64,000 bases of DNA, taken from positions 2,480,001 to 2,544,000 of the forward strand of contig NZ_AP024883.1 in assembly GCF_024346955.1 (NCBI RefSeq). Reading direction: 5' to 3'. Below are positions 47,934 through 56,927 of the stretch, in pieces. Source of the stretch: Vibrio mangrovi (GTDB lineage Bacteria > Pseudomonadota > Gammaproteobacteria > Enterobacterales > Vibrionaceae). Under the pieces are notes generated by a model. That model was not told the DNA's origin, searched no databases, and saw nothing but the letters and a program-made list of their open reading frames with translations. Positions within the stretch are counted from its first letter, which is position 1. Each line of letters starts with the position of its first letter. The position numbers and the translations under genes were made by a program.

Positions 47934-48249
47934 GGCACCCCAACTTTCTTGATGTTAGAAAGAAACAGCAGGGTGAAAAAAAAGAATAATGTATTGTATA
48001 TCAACCAGATATCGTGAATACATCTATATAGAACTATTCGTGGATCAGATGACCTATAGACTCAGTAAAGAGTAATTTATCAACTATTTCGGGAGCAATA
48101 GTCTACAGCTACTTCTTATCCATAACGCCAGAGAACTGTATAGAGATGTATCCTGTTTCACAGAACAGACACCTCAAATTGAATGAAACATTTTACTTAC
48201 AATTATTAGCGTATTATCGGTTCTAAATATGTTATGCCAACAACTATAT

Positions 48250-48300
48250 TAAAATAACCCTATACAATTTATACGTGTTTAACTACTACCTTGTTAGGTA
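48250..48300 (-). repeat. 51-bp inverted repeat, right arm
   Basis: Reverse complement of 47883-47933, about 100 bp before the exporter start. It carries the AT-rich motif also seen before the MmyB-like regulator. Confidence 0.9.
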
Positions 48301-48396
48301 AAAAACAAAAGTTAAAATCCCACTGTTAAATAGAAAAATACATCTTAATGACAACTTTCAGTAACTGAAACAATCACATTCAGGTTAAATAATGTT

Positions 48397-49593
48397 ATGA
48401 ATAACAAATTACACGGACCGCTATTTCTGGCGATCCTTAGTACGTTGATGGCATTCGCGTCTTTATCAACGGATATTTATCTTCCAGCGATGCCAATAAT
48501 GGCAAATGAGCTACAGGGCGATATCGAACTGACTGTCACTGGTTTTCTCATCGGTTTTGCGTTGGCACAACTGGTGTGGGGACCGATAAGTGACACACTG
48601 GGTCGCCGCCTACCGTTATTTATAGGGATGGTAATGTTTATCATCGGCTCTGTCGGGTGTGCGCTATCAACAGATATTCAGCAGATGGTCTTCTGGCGGG
48701 TATTTCAAGCTTTTGGCGCCTGTACTGGCCCCATGTTGGCACGAGCGATGATCCGCGACTCATACACTCGCACCCGAGCTGCGCAAATGCTTTCGACTCT
48801 GCTCTTTATTATGGCCATCGCTCCCATCATCGGGCCGCTAGCAGGTGGGCAAATCATAAGGGTCACCAGTTGGCATGCTATCTTTTGGTTATTAGTGGTA
48901 ATTGGTGGATTAATGTTTTTCTCACTATTTGCCCTCCCGGAAACTCTCCTGCCGGAAAACCGAGTCAAAATTTCCTTAGCAAATGTATTCCGTAATTACT
49001 CAATGCTACTGTGTAACCGTGAATTTATGCGCTATACGTTATGTCTGACCTTTTTCTATGTTGCTGCATATGCTTTTATGACCGGCTCACCGTTTGTCTA
49101 TATCAGCTTTTACGGCGTTGATCCTCAATACTACGGCTGGTTATTTGCCCTCAATATTCTCGGAGTGATGGCTATGAGTTTGGTAAACCGGCGTCTGGTG
49201 CTACGTTATCCACTAGAAAATCTACTTAAGGTCGCCGTGACCGTGGCGACAATTGCCACCCTTACACTGGCGCTGGTTGTAAAACTACAGCTCGGTGGCA
49301 TTGTTGCTGTAGTCGTGACAATATTTCTATTCTTCTCAATGAACGGGGTTATCGCCGCCACCTCAACGACTGCAGCACTTGATGCCGTACCGTCATCATT
49401 AGCGGGATCCGCATCAGCACTGATCGGCTCGTTACAGTATGGCAGCGGCATTATCTCTTCACTATTTTTGGCACTTTTCCGCGATGGTACTCCGTGGACA
49501 ATGTCGTGGATTATGGTGATTTTCACCCTATCCAGTATAACAGTACTTCTACGTCGTGGTCCCCTTCCAGAAAACCGAAGTAGCCTAAACTAG
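48397..49593 (+). CDS. Bcr/CflA-type multidrug exporter (MFS)
   Basis: A 398-residue drug:H+ antiporter with 12 predicted helices. STDIYLPAMPIMANEL in helix 1, motif A GPISDTLGRRLPLFIG in loop 2-3 and motif C-like GPMLARAMIRDSYTR place it in the Bcr/CflA group. Its GC content is closer to the backbone than that of the operon beside it. It converges with the eight-gene operon and is the natural candidate to export the product or give self-resistance. Confidence 0.88.
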   Translation: MNNKLHGPLFLAILSTLMAFASLSTDIYLPAMPIMANELQGDIELTVTGFLIGFALAQLVWGPISDTLGRRLPLFIGMVMFIIGSVGCALSTDIQQMVFWRVFQAFGACTGPMLARAMIRDSYTRTRAAQMLSTLLFIMAIAPIIGPLAGGQIIRVTSWHAIFWLLVVIGGLMFFSLFALPETLLPENRVKISLANVFRNYSMLLCNREFMRYTLCLTFFYVAAYAFMTGSPFVYISFYGVDPQYYGWLFALNILGVMAMSLVNRRLVLRYPLENLLKVAVTVATIATLTLALVVKLQLGGIVAVVVTIFLFFSMNGVIAATSTTAALDAVPSSLAGSASALIGSLQYGSGIISSLFLALFRDGTPWTMSWIMVIFTLSSITVLLRRGPLPENRSSLN

Positions 49594-49606
49594 AAAGTTT
49601 ATAAGT

Positions 49607-49695
49607 GAATAGCCACCGACTTGATAGACACCTTTTAGTTAGGCTGTGGACAGTACAAAAAGGCTAATTAGCGTCTACCAAGTCGGTGGCTATTC
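49607..49695. repeat. 89-bp palindromic element between convergent genes
   Basis: GAATAGCCACCGACTTG (49607-49623) and its exact reverse complement (49679-49695) are outer arms. Pairing continues inward (TAGAC/GTCTA, then TTAGGCT/AGGCTAA) with gaps to a centre of about 15 bases. It looks like two fused terminal inverted repeats (MITE-like) and may double as a terminator for both genes. Confidence 0.7.
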
Positions 49696-49699
49696 AGAG

Positions 49700-50566
49700 C
49701 TACAAGTAAGATGACTCTCTTATCGCAGCCCAATCGTATTCACTACGCCCTTTATCTACACCTTCTTTAATCCGTGTTTCAATTACTTTTGAAAATGGTA
49801 ATTTAATGTTCAAAGAATCACATTCATCGTTGAACAAACGAATATCCTTAAGCCCCAAATCCATAGAGAAACCACAAGGAAAATATACACGATTTGCAAT
49901 GTTTTTCGAATGATAGTGGTATACAGTACAGTCAAACAAGCTATTTGTTATCATGTCAACAAATACATTGGAGTCTAATCCATTCTTTTCTAAAAACTCA
50001 CACGACTCACTAATCGCTTCAATTGCAGAAATAACCAGAAAGTTTGCTGCAAGTTTAACTAAAACCGTAGACTCGTTTTTTGAACCGAAGTAGAACACAC
50101 GTTCACAAAAACTAGATAAAATGTTTTCTATCTGGTGTTTGAGCTCTGGTTTACATGAGAGAATTCCAAACAACTTGCCAGCTCGAACCGTTTCTGGACG
50201 CCCGAAGACTGGACAATTTATGAATACCGCTCCCTTTGTATAATGAATCTCCTGAAGCTGACTGACCATTTCAGAAGATAGAGTGCTCATGGAAACATTA
50301 ATGGTGCTAGAATCAATTGATTCTATATAGTTGGCAGAGCTGAATACCTTCAATGCAGCTTCATCATTTGGAAGCATTGACATGACAATTTTTTTCTTGA
50401 AGTCGACAACACTAAGATCGTCGATTATATGACAATTAAATGAGTCAAAATGAGAGTAGGCAGCCGGGTTAGTATCAAAGATTTCTACATTATGAGAAGA
50501 CTCTATTAGTTTGGCCGCCATAGGGCTACCCATATGTCCCAATCCAATAAAAACAATATCTGCCAT
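49700..50566 (-). CDS. Beta-hydroxyacid dehydrogenase family oxidoreductase
   Basis: A 288-residue NAD(P)-dependent enzyme of the 3-hydroxyisobutyrate dehydrogenase family. GLGHMG (8-13) binds the cofactor, Asp31 suggests NAD, and the catalytic Lys171 and Asn175 are in VKLAANF, with Lys240-Asp241 in GLKD. PVFGRPETVRAGKL resembles the imine-reductase/GLYR side of the family. The family includes sulfolactaldehyde reductase YihU, so a sulfonated substrate is plausible. It is the last gene of the operon; AGGAG in the preceding gene serves it. Confidence 0.85.
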   Translation of the reverse strand: MADIVFIGLGHMGSPMAAKLIESSHNVEIFDTNPAAYSHFDSFNCHIIDDLSVVDFKKKIVMSMLPNDEAALKVFSSANYIESIDSSTINVSMSTLSSEMVSQLQEIHYTKGAVFINCPVFGRPETVRAGKLFGILSCKPELKHQIENILSSFCERVFYFGSKNESTVLVKLAANFLVISAIEAISESCEFLEKNGLDSNVFVDMITNSLFDCTVYHYHSKNIANRVYFPCGFSMDLGLKDIRLFNDECDSLNIKLPFSKVIETRIKEGVDKGRSEYDWAAIRESSYL

Positions 50567-50568
50567 AA

Positions 50569-50859
50569 TTATGCTCCTAGTAAAAATTTATATTTTTCGC
50601 CAACGACAGTAGGATTAAATTCAATGATCCGGTATGAAACATACTGATTAATTACAAGAGGCTCCTGTTCAAGCAAATTAATAAGCATTCTTTTATCAGA
50701 CATAGTTGATATTATAATTCCTCCATTCCTCGGTACCTGTGGTCCCATAGCTATAAACAACCCTTTGTCAAATAAATCCTTCATATAGGCTCGGTGTTCG
50801 GGGACCAAATTATCAATTTCTTTTTTATTTACTAAGTATGTATTTTCAATTATAAACAT
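50569..50859 (-). CDS. YciI-like protein
   Basis: A 96-residue dimeric alpha/beta-barrel-like protein of the YciI family. NKKEIDNLVPEHRAYMKDL holds the conserved His that, with an Asp or Ser, is thought to be the active site; GPQVPRNGGIII is the next block. YciI proteins often sit in catabolic or biosynthetic clusters as small lyase-like or dehydratase-like accessories. The exact role is not known. It is 12 bp after comB and 2 bp before the dehydrogenase. Confidence 0.8.
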   Translation of the reverse strand: MFIIENTYLVNKKEIDNLVPEHRAYMKDLFDKGLFIAMGPQVPRNGGIIISTMSDKRMLINLLEQEPLVINQYVSYRIIEFNPTVVGEKYKFLLGA

Positions 50860-50870
50860 AATGAAACCTG

Positions 50871-51584
50871 TTATTTAATGGGTACCTGGATGACACCGCC
50901 CCTTATTAATTCCGGAACGATACTGTAAGAATCTAAATTCAATGAGAACTCGACATCTTTATATGCACCAATAGAACGTAGTTTTACTGCAGAAGGAGAA
51001 TGTTTTAGACTATCAATTGTATTATTCATAAAAATATCTAAAACATTCTTTGAAGACTGTGATAGTTCTATGTCAGTTTCTAATTTCATAAGATTTAGGA
51101 TAATTCCACCAGCACAGTAAGCATCTTCAATACTGAATTTCCCACTATTGCCAGAGCAGTAGAGCGTAAAATTACTACTCATTGCAACCAATTTTTCAGC
51201 TACAGCTGATAGATTTAGAATTGATGCAATATATATTGTATCAACTTTTCCTGAACATCGGTTTAGTACTCTGGTTCCATTAGTAGTAGATAGAAGTAAT
51301 CTAGTAATTTTATGGTCATTTATAAAATAGCTTGGGCTATTACTAAAATCAGCATTGGGATGTTTTTTCCCTTGATATTCAGCGGCAATATAGCAATTCC
51401 TATTTTTAAGGTTTAACTTTATTTTTTCAGCAGCTTCAAAATTTTCACAAGATACAACTTCAGTTACTCCATTAGCTAAAGCAGACACTATTGTTGATGT
51501 CGCTCGAAACTGGTCAATAACCACAACACAACTTTCAAGGGTTTCTGCATCATCATTCACATAGTTAAGCGTTGTAATTTTCAT
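50871..51584 (-). CDS. comB: ComB-type 2-phosphosulfolactate phosphatase
   Basis: A 237-residue protein of the ComB family (COG2045), which removes phosphate from 2-phosphosulfolactate in coenzyme M biosynthesis and in Bacillus sulfolactate synthesis. Asp24 and Arg27 in VVVIDQFRATSTIV, FSNSPSYF at 80-87 and LLLSTTNGTR (96-105) are family motifs. The ATG follows directly on the TAA of the ThDP enzyme gene, so translation is coupled. No ComA homologue is seen nearby. A relaxed substrate is possible. Confidence 0.85.
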   Translation of the reverse strand: MKITTLNYVNDDAETLESCVVVIDQFRATSTIVSALANGVTEVVSCENFEAAEKIKLNLKNRNCYIAAEYQGKKHPNADFSNSPSYFINDHKITRLLLSTTNGTRVLNRCSGKVDTIYIASILNLSAVAEKLVAMSSNFTLYCSGNSGKFSIEDAYCAGGIILNLMKLETDIELSQSSKNVLDIFMNNTIDSLKHSPSAVKLRSIGAYKDVEFSLNLDSYSIVPELIRGGVIQVPIK

Positions 51585-53294
51585 TTAAATCACCATTTCA
51601 ATTAAAGAAGGAGCCCTATTCATCTTTCTATAATGAAGTGCTTTTAACAGCTCATGTTCAGCTGATATCCCATTGTAAACCCGCCCAATAAATTCGATAC
51701 CGTAAGCATCAGAAAGAGCCTTGTAGTTAACTTTCGGACTATCAAATTCATTTCCAGTAAAATCTGAATATGTATTTCTACCACGAGTATTAGATATAAA
51801 TTTAGAGTGCATTTTTGTGTTATCATAGCCATTGTTATTTACCACAATGAATATGATTGGTAAGTTATAATGGGATGCCGTCCAAAGCGTGCTAGGTGAA
51901 AAATTTAAATCGCCGTCTCCTATCATTGACAAAATAATAATATCTGGATCTTCTATACCAAAGGCAGCACCAATAGATGCTCCTACTCCATACCCTAAAC
52001 CACATCCACCACTATTTCCCAAATGGATATGCTTATCATCAAAATCCCAGATTTGTCTGATGATTTTTCCATATTTAATGCTAGGTTCATTTACCAAAAT
52101 CCAGTCTTTATCTCTTATAACATTCCAGAATGATTCGAGTATTACTGAAAGTGTAGTTTGCTCCAGATCAGGGTGTTTAAACCTAGTGTGATTACAAATG
52201 ATTTTTTTCCGAGTCTCAGTTTTACCTAGATGTACAGGAGACAAATTGGCATTTAATCTTTCACACAGTAGCTCAAGAGAAGTAGTAATTTCACCAACTA
52301 TATTTAAACAAGTATTTTGCAGTTCGAAATAATCACACACCTCACTATTAACAAAAAAATCATTTATCCCTATTTTTACAATTCCGGCCTCAGTATTAAA
52401 TATAGGCTTGCTATTGTTGTTTTCATGCTCAAAGAGTACAGATTGTAAATCGGAGCATTCCAATGCGATTATCAGATCCGCTTGTTCTAGATAGAAACGA
52501 TAATCATTGGTGATATTCATACAACTTCTACTTGGGAAGTTATATGCTCCCCCTAAATCGATAAACGGTATAGACAGGGATTCACAAACCTTTGTTGTAA
52601 TTCTTACAGCATCGTCATACCGTCCTAAAGTATTGCCAATGAATAGAGGAAAATCAGCCTCAAGGATCAATGAACTCAGTTTATGAATAATCTCATTACT
52701 AGCCTGTGGGCTAATTAATTCCTTTCCAGGATTGAAAGTAAACTCAAGCTTTGTAGGCTGCTCTTGTATTGAAGAATCAATTGCTACTAAGGTTGGATAT
52801 GATGGTTTCGCTTGAGTTAATAAAAGCGCTCTTTCTACCGATTGTACTGTGCTTACAAGAGTTGTTGGTTGGTCATACCATCTAACATAATCTTTCGTAA
52901 TACTAGCTTGTGATGTATTTGTGTGGATCCAATCTATCCAAGGCCTTCGTTCTTCAATAGCTGTTGGCCCAAGTCCATTAATTATTAACATGGGAATACG
53001 GTCTACATAAGCATTAAATATCCCCATAGTAGCGTTCAATAATCCCACATTTGCATGAAGTAAAACGACTGCTGGGAAGCCTGTCACTTTCGCATAACCA
53101 TGAGCCATTGCTACCGCAGACTCTTCATGCATACACAGAACTAATGTTATATCATTGTCATGCAGCAGTGAGTCTTCTAGCCCTCTAATAGTAGCCCCTG
53201 GGTTAAAAAAAACATGCTTAATACCATAAGCTTTTATCAGGTCGACAATCACATCGGAGCCATATCTTTGAACAGAATTGTCTTTAGTACTCAT
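51585..53294 (-). CDS. ThDP-dependent decarboxylase/synthase
   Basis: A 569-residue enzyme of the acetolactate synthase/benzoylformate decarboxylase family. The Pyr domain carries the cofactor-activating Glu57 (MHEESAVAMAHGYAKVTG), and the PP domain has GDG at 459-461 through NNN at 486-488, which bind Mg and diphosphate. Both domains are in one chain, unlike the split sulfopyruvate decarboxylase ComD/ComE. With ComB next to it, decarboxylation of sulfopyruvate or a related 2-oxoacid is a reasonable guess; carboligation is the alternative. It overlaps the enolase-family gene. Confidence 0.85.
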   Translation of the reverse strand: MSTKDNSVQRYGSDVIVDLIKAYGIKHVFFNPGATIRGLEDSLLHDNDITLVLCMHEESAVAMAHGYAKVTGFPAVVLLHANVGLLNATMGIFNAYVDRIPMLIINGLGPTAIEERRPWIDWIHTNTSQASITKDYVRWYDQPTTLVSTVQSVERALLLTQAKPSYPTLVAIDSSIQEQPTKLEFTFNPGKELISPQASNEIIHKLSSLILEADFPLFIGNTLGRYDDAVRITTKVCESLSIPFIDLGGAYNFPSRSCMNITNDYRFYLEQADLIIALECSDLQSVLFEHENNNSKPIFNTEAGIVKIGINDFFVNSEVCDYFELQNTCLNIVGEITTSLELLCERLNANLSPVHLGKTETRKKIICNHTRFKHPDLEQTTLSVILESFWNVIRDKDWILVNEPSIKYGKIIRQIWDFDDKHIHLGNSGGCGLGYGVGASIGAAFGIEDPDIIILSMIGDGDLNFSPSTLWTASHYNLPIIFIVVNNNGYDNTKMHSKFISNTRGRNTYSDFTGNEFDSPKVNYKALSDAYGIEFIGRVYNGISAEHELLKALHYRKMNRAPSLIEMVI

Positions 53295-54396
53295 ACAATT
53301 TACCCAACCGTTCTAAATTTCGATTAGAAATACAGCCCAAACCAGCACTATCAATTCGATGCGCAATACCTCTCACTCTATTAACCTCTGGCATAGGCTC
53401 TATAGTATACTCACTAAACCATCGGTCAGGCTGTCCCCCCTCATATGTAATGACATCGGCATTTACCGATCGTAAGTGTCTTCCTGCACATATTAATGGT
53501 CCAACTTCCGCAACCTGAGAACCTATTTGATATTTAATACCATTATCCCTACATATCTTTATCATTTTTAAAGAAGAAAGTAGTCCACCATTCTTAGAAA
53601 TACGAATATTGACTGCATCACATGATTTATAATGAATAGCATCTTCCAGATCAGAAAATGAACAAACTGACTCATCGAGCATAACTCGACATTTAAATAA
53701 TGTTCTAAGTTTCTGGTAGTTCTCGAAACTCCCTTTACTTAGTGGCTCCTCATAATAAAGAATATTATATTTTTTAAGCGCCTGTATATGTTTTTCTGCT
53801 GAGTCAATGGTCCAACACATATTTGCATCTAGAATGATTTTAATGTCCTCCCCCAATGTCTTTCTAATAGCTGATACTCTTTCAACGTTGTCATATACAT
53901 CATTAGTTATTTTTATTTTAACGACATGGAAAGGACCACGATTTTTAATAAATTCAGAAGGTGACATAGACAAATCCATTACTGCTGTCACCTGGAATTC
54001 ATTAAATATTTCAGTACTATCCTGGATAAAATTTAGTATTTTCCATAACGGTAGGTTATGCTTTTTCCCAATCCAATCCAGAATAGCCATCTCTAAAACA
54101 CAGGTTGTACAAGGTGAGGCAGCAAACTGAACTGACTGTAATCGACAAATACTTTCTACAAATCCATCTACGCAGATGTCTTCAATAAGATTAATTATGT
54201 TGATACTTTTCAATTCAGCTATTACATCATCTGTCGTGTGTCCAGTAACATAAGCACGTGGTGCAGATTCTCCAATCGATTCAATACCTTTGTATTCAAA
54301 TCTAAGAACAACACTATCGGAAGAAGATCTCCTACTTTCAGCATGATCAAATTTATTTTTCATGTCTTGATTTATTTTAAAAATATTAATATTCAT
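53284..54396 (-). CDS. Enolase-superfamily (dipeptide-epimerase-like) enzyme
   Basis: A 370-residue muconate-lactonizing-type protein. Counting from the GTG one codon upstream, catalytic residues are Lys161 and Lys163 (VKIKIT), metal ligands Asp191, Glu217 and Asp242 (ILDAN, YYEEPL, MLDES) and Lys269 (RISKNGG), so it should be active. APRAYVTGHT in the capping domain resembles Ala-Glu epimerases. Epimerase, racemase or dehydratase chemistry cannot be separated by eye. I choose the ATG at 54396 after AAGGAGG. It overlaps both neighbours. Confidence 0.85.
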   Translation of the reverse strand: MNINIFKINQDMKNKFDHAESRRSSSDSVVLRFEYKGIESIGESAPRAYVTGHTTDDVIAELKSINIINLIEDICVDGFVESICRLQSVQFAASPCTTCVLEMAILDWIGKKHNLPLWKILNFIQDSTEIFNEFQVTAVMDLSMSPSEFIKNRGPFHVVKIKITNDVYDNVERVSAIRKTLGEDIKIILDANMCWTIDSAEKHIQALKKYNILYYEEPLSKGSFENYQKLRTLFKCRVMLDESVCSFSDLEDAIHYKSCDAVNIRISKNGGLLSSLKMIKICRDNGIKYQIGSQVAEVGPLICAGRHLRSVNADVITYEGGQPDRWFSEYTIEPMPEVNRVRGIAHRIDSAGLGCISNRNLERLGKLYEY

Positions 54397-55204
54397 CACA
54401 CCTCCTTATCCAGCTAATAATACGATCTGTTACTTCATCAATGTAAGAAGAAAACCATACAAAGTGCCTATCAAACGGAATAGATTGCGTTTCTGACCTA
54501 TTTTTAAATATTTTATTGAAAATTTCTTTAGCGTAGTTTACGTCAACTAAAGGATCTAACTCCGGATATAAATACAAAGCCTGTTTCAAATTAAATTTAT
54601 TTATATCAGCTTTCAGATAACGTTCTTCTAGCAAATATGATTGGTATATTGAATGATTTGTTATCGAGTCCCATTTCAGTGGATCATTATCAATAAACCT
54701 GATATATCGATTAACATCTGTAAAGTCCAGTGTTTTGAAATTAAGCGATTTTTTTGTTTTGTCACCGTTATAGACACTTACACATTCATCGAGCCTATGT
54801 AGCTTCCCTAAATAACTTGTAACAAGTACAATATTATCCACGACACATTCCAATTTATTTGAGAAATAAACTCCAAGAGATATCGCGCCTCCAAAACTTT
54901 GCCCTATAAACGTAATTGGGACATCCCAATGGCTATAACGATTTACAAACTCAGCATACAATGTGATGGTTTCATCAATATCTTTAATATGTTCACGTTC
55001 TCCCGGGCTATAACCACATCCAACTCTATCGATGGATATAACATAAACTCCCTCTTTTACCATCTGATTTGCTACATCATTAAACCACAATGAATAACTT
55101 TGAGTACCATGAAAGTAATATACTATATCTCTAACTTCACCTTCAGGTTTCCACTCATAGATCGCAATATTTTCACCATTTATAGTGTCTATATATATAT
55201 CCAT
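54386..55204 (-). CDS. Alpha/beta hydrolase
   Basis: A 272-residue serine hydrolase. The oxyanion segment YYFHGTQSYS is at 29-38, the nucleophile Ser103 in GQSFGG, the acid in DPLVD and the histidine in PFDRHFVWFSSY. It resembles the monoglyceride-lipase/lysophospholipase-like group. In the operon it could be a thioesterase, peptidase or ester hydrolase acting on a pathway intermediate. It ends inside the start of the enolase-family gene. Confidence 0.83.
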   Translation of the reverse strand: MDIYIDTINGENIAIYEWKPEGEVRDIVYYFHGTQSYSLWFNDVANQMVKEGVYVISIDRVGCGYSPGEREHIKDIDETITLYAEFVNRYSHWDVPITFIGQSFGGAISLGVYFSNKLECVVDNIVLVTSYLGKLHRLDECVSVYNGDKTKKSLNFKTLDFTDVNRYIRFIDNDPLKWDSITNHSIYQSYLLEERYLKADINKFNLKQALYLYPELDPLVDVNYAKEIFNKIFKNRSETQSIPFDRHFVWFSSYIDEVTDRIISWIRRCDEY

Positions 55205-55243
55205 AATTTACACCTAGACAAAGGAAAAACGATCCCTTTATCA

Positions 55244-56908
55244 TTAACTTACAATGACCGTTTCAAGAAAATTCATTGTTTCTATTCCACTTTGTAATGG
55301 TTTATATTTTGCCTGTGTTGAATTACCTTTTAACTTCTCTTGCTCTAATAATTGTTCAATCGAGTTAGGCAACAGGTATTCAACATCAATCTCATCCAAG
55401 CGCTTACTATCGCGTTTAGATTTATATTCCTCATTTACAGAGCAAATATACTGATCTATATCGGTACTGATATTGTGTTTGTCTGGCAATTGCTCGTTAC
55501 CTGTCGTTTCAATATAAATCTTGTACTGAGGAGTATCCTTCCACACAGGGAAACACATAAATAGATTTGCCTTAAGATGATTTTCCTTATAAGCAAACTG
55601 AATAGCATCAAGCATTTGGGTTTCAGTGATTTTCTCACCGGTAAATGAGTGAAAAATACCATTTCTGCGAGTAAATTCTAATCTCGGCACTCCATTGTCA
55701 AACCCAACGACTTTAAAGATATCACCAACTGCCTGACGAAGCAGACCATTCGCCTGTGAGTGTATTAAGTGATACTCTTTCCCGAGAGTAAGTTGTCTAA
55801 AGTTTAGAGTGTCCGGTGTCGCGACTCCAAGAACATCATCTAGATCTTGCTCTGCAGGTAAAAATTCATAGAGCCCTTGTGTTATAGCCAACAAGCCGAC
55901 TTCATTGTTTGCAGTATTAGGCAGAGTGACGACGCCCTCGGAACCACAGGTCATGAATGGAAGTACATTTACGTTTGGATATAATATATCCAAAACACCT
56001 TTATATAATGCTGCTGAAGAAATGGTCCAGCAACTAATGAGCTTCAGATTTTCCCATAGATAGGTAACAGGAAGATTTTTATCAAACGTTTCAAGCTTTT
56101 GAGCAACATCCGGATTAGGTTTTAATTTCTGTTTACCTAATACAGTCCCCAATTTAAGTTCATTAATTAGACGTTCCTTATTTTTAATTATATGACTGTG
56201 TAGTGCAATTAAGGTACTTGGATTGATCGCAGAGATGAACTTAACATCATGTTCAATTAAATACCGTATTCGGATATACATCCTACTATCATAATCACTC
56301 GGAACATCATCCATCATCCAGGGTGCATTGTACCAAGGAACATCCCAATCATTATTCCCGACTAAAGGGTTCCTATTTGTTATCCCCTGGCACGGAATTC
56401 CATTTTCAAATTCAGTTGGAATTTCTCGGATTGTTTGTGTATCTAACACGGAGTACGGACTTTCCAGAATTTCCGGACACTTTTCCAGGTAACTAGCCCA
56501 CAGTACACCAAGGGCCTTCGTCCGATATTCAGCAACCCAGTGTTCAGTGTACGGAATTCTTTTCGATTTGTTGGTGGTGCCGCTGGTCTTTAAGAATCGT
56601 ACTAAACCACCATTACTGAGATATCCTCCTTTACTATTGATTTCCTCATCAATCTCATTTAGATAGCCATTATATGATCTTATAGGAACCATTTTTTTAA
56701 AACTGACGATTGATTTCAAGTTACCGATATCTTGAGATTTCCAGTATGTAGACTTATCTATACTTTGAATAATATCTTGGAATACACGTTCCTCTGTACT
56801 TTCTGGGTCAGAAACCGCTTTTAAGAAAGTAGCCTTCTGCTCAAAACAGTAGTTTTTAAATCCATTTACTCGTTTATCCCAATATTCAACCCATTCATTA
56901 CCTTTCAT
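55244..56908 (-). CDS. GH3-family acyl-amido synthetase
   Basis: A 554-residue protein of the GH3 family, ATP-dependent enzymes of the adenylate-forming fold that join a carboxylate to an amine; plant members conjugate auxin and jasmonate to amino acids. The ATP loop FLKTSGTTNKSKRIPYT is at 105-121, with FMTCGSEG and the C-terminal LMFCFPVWKD-like NLFMCFPVWKD also family-typical. Bacterial members are mostly uncharacterised. In this operon it probably forms the amide bond of the product. AAAGGA precedes the start. Confidence 0.85.
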   Translation of the reverse strand: MKGNEWVEYWDKRVNGFKNYCFEQKATFLKAVSDPESTEERVFQDIIQSIDKSTYWKSQDIGNLKSIVSFKKMVPIRSYNGYLNEIDEEINSKGGYLSNGGLVRFLKTSGTTNKSKRIPYTEHWVAEYRTKALGVLWASYLEKCPEILESPYSVLDTQTIREIPTEFENGIPCQGITNRNPLVGNNDWDVPWYNAPWMMDDVPSDYDSRMYIRIRYLIEHDVKFISAINPSTLIALHSHIIKNKERLINELKLGTVLGKQKLKPNPDVAQKLETFDKNLPVTYLWENLKLISCWTISSAALYKGVLDILYPNVNVLPFMTCGSEGVVTLPNTANNEVGLLAITQGLYEFLPAEQDLDDVLGVATPDTLNFRQLTLGKEYHLIHSQANGLLRQAVGDIFKVVGFDNGVPRLEFTRRNGIFHSFTGEKITETQMLDAIQFAYKENHLKANLFMCFPVWKDTPQYKIYIETTGNEQLPDKHNISTDIDQYICSVNEEYKSKRDSKRLDEIDVEYLLPNSIEQLLEQEKLKGNSTQAKYKPLQSGIETMNFLETVIVS

Positions 56909-56927
56909 GATTAGTTCCTTTCTCTAT

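Larger units (their letters stand above)
47415..48396. other. Long intergenic region with an inverted repeat
   Basis: About 980 bp between the divergent reductase and exporter genes. It contains a 51-bp inverted repeat pair (separate entries) and a hairpin at 48143-48175 (GAGATGT...ACACCTC with CTGTT/AACAG). A 72-residue minus-strand frame at 47550-47768 and a 99-residue plus-strand frame over it are both possible but unlike anything I know; at most one is real. Confidence 0.45.
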
